Source: a virus. From it: DNA of 33,768 bases. Both the position numbers and the translations under genes were made by a program. Positions 33,019 to 33,768 of the stretch are shown here, piece after piece. The stretch's first letter is position 1; each line of letters begins with the position of its first letter. A model generated the notes under the pieces. It was not told the DNA's origin and did not search any database. It worked only from the letters and a program-made list of their open reading frames with translations. The DNA is taken from the IMG/VR virus record IMGVR_UViG_3300017755_000037, positions 1-33,768 of that record; one strand, written 5' to 3'.

Positions 33019-33768
33019 CGGATGGTGAACCTTTTCTTCCAAAAGAGTCTCTTATCAAATTTAATTTAGTATAAGTTCCCTCTGGAGATAAGTAATGACA
33101 TAATTCCGATATAATATATAGACCCCCAGATTGTTTATTTACTGGATCGTCTGATTTTTCACTATGACCGGGAGAGTCAACATAAACCATATCCCCTGCT
33201 CTGAGTTCAAAATCACCAGAAATGGTAACTGATACTTGAGAGGTGAATAATTGGTTATACCTCATTATAGACTGATTTAGAATCTTTGTATACTCAAAGT
33301 TTTGTTCTTTAGATTGTTTGAGTTGCTCTTCAGTATCTCCTTGAGGTAAAGTGCCTGTGTCTTCTATAAAATATGTTGTTCGTGAAAAATCTTTTGATTC
33401 ACCAGCACGTCTAAATTCTGGATTTTGAATTGGTTGGTTCTGACCACTGTGTACATATGAGGAATCAAATTCTTCTGCAGTATAGGACTTAACTTCATAA
33501 TAGCAAGTAAATGGATTAAATAAAACAGTTTTTGTACTATACGCTCCAACATTATATTTTTGTTTCATGTTTGAAAGATTATTCTTTGAAAACGTAAGTG
33601 CCTTTGTGGTATATTGCCTGGGCATGTCCTTTCCAAATTCATCAGGAGTTTCTGTAAATACAATTGACCGTTTTTTGGGGTTTTTATTTTTATCCAATAA
33701 AGAATCAATAGATTTAAATTTATAACCATCATAAGTTTCCCAAAAGAAAAATCCTGCAGTTTTTTCTA
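33014..33768 (-). CDS. gp27-like baseplate hub protein, N-terminus cut by window edge
   Basis: The frame is open to the right edge: codons upstream of an internal TTG at 33697 encode AGFFFWETYDGYKFKSIDSL with no stop, so the gene starts outside the window. The visible 251 residues include FNPFTCYYEVKSYTAEEF, a helical linker (EEQLKQSKEQNFEYTKILNQ) and the C-terminal hub domain: SVTISGDFELRAGDMVYVDS, SGGLYIISELCHYLSPEGTY and TKLNLIRDSFG. That ending is characteristic of gp27/gp44/VgrG-type hub proteins, whose trimer forms the tube-like tail tip that holds gp5. The downstream gp5-like gene supports this. I assign it as a gp27 equivalent with moderate confidence, since only the C-terminal part is visible. 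Confidence 0.75.
   Translation of the reverse strand, partial: EKTAGFFFWETYDGYKFKSIDSLLDKNKNPKKRSIVFTETPDEFGKDMPRQYTTKALTFSKNNLSNMKQKYNVGAYSTKTVLFNPFTCYYEVKSYTAEEFDSSYVHSGQNQPIQNPEFRRAGESKDFSRTTYFIEDTGTLPQGDTEEQLKQSKEQNFEYTKILNQSIMRYNQLFTSQVSVTISGDFELRAGDMVYVDSPGHSEKSDDPVNKQSGGLYIISELCHYLSPEGTYTKLNLIRDSFGRKGSPSA

Noticed and set aside
33014-33697. A start at the TTG complementary to 33695-33697 for the hub gene
   Set aside because: The frame continues upstream without a stop to the window edge and encodes a plausible continuation (GFFFWETYDGYKFKSIDSL), so the TTG is internal.

Overview
The window looks like part of the late structural region of a marine T4-like myovirus, most likely a cyanophage of Prochlorococcus or Synechococcus (Kyanoviridae type). 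A related Pelagibacter myophage cannot be excluded. Evidence: an AT-rich genome; every convincing gene on the minus strand with almost no spacing; a baseplate hub gene followed by a gp5-type OB-fold gene without a lysozyme domain; T4-type late promoter motifs (NATAAATA) in front of several genes; very large fibre/adhesin genes; and two phage tRNA genes without encoded CCA. No host gene, integrase, insertion sequence, CRISPR array or metabolic gene was seen.

Transcription runs from high to low coordinates. Region 1 (33768-31002) is the baseplate hub: the C-terminal part of a gp27-like hub protein cut by the window edge, a 72-residue protein, and the gp5-like OB-fold protein. Region 2 (30960-22842) holds a 1993-residue modular adhesin-like protein, a 210-residue beta-helical spike-like protein, and two paralogous proteins of 253 and 240 residues sharing a C-terminal domain. 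Region 3 (22817-21733) is a small island of mini-genes with tandem tRNA-Leu(UAA) and tRNA(CAU) genes, closed by a strong intrinsic terminator at 21673-21705. Three of the mini-genes are under 60 codons. Region 4 (21630-7298) holds two giant structural genes of 2065 and 2712 residues, joined by an ATGA overlap. Region 5 (7242-1) holds repeat-rich tail-fibre-like proteins built from a shared set of shuffled modules (716, 1151 and at least 238 residues), with two smaller proteins (179 and 95 residues) between them.

Together the genes would build the tail tip (hub, OB-fold ring, spike) and a large set of host-contacting appendages. Function assignments for the hub, the OB-fold protein and the tRNAs rest on recognisable motifs. 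Those for the giant proteins rest on domain style (beta-helix, Ig/Calx-beta-like, PA14-like, poly-glycine, fibre repeats) and are inference. No new enzymatic or defence system was found. The most unusual items are a class-I-shaped tRNA-Leu(UAA), the module shuffling among the fibre genes, late promoters fused to stop codons, a split cell-puncturing spike, and the giant poly-Gly/Calx-beta adhesin.
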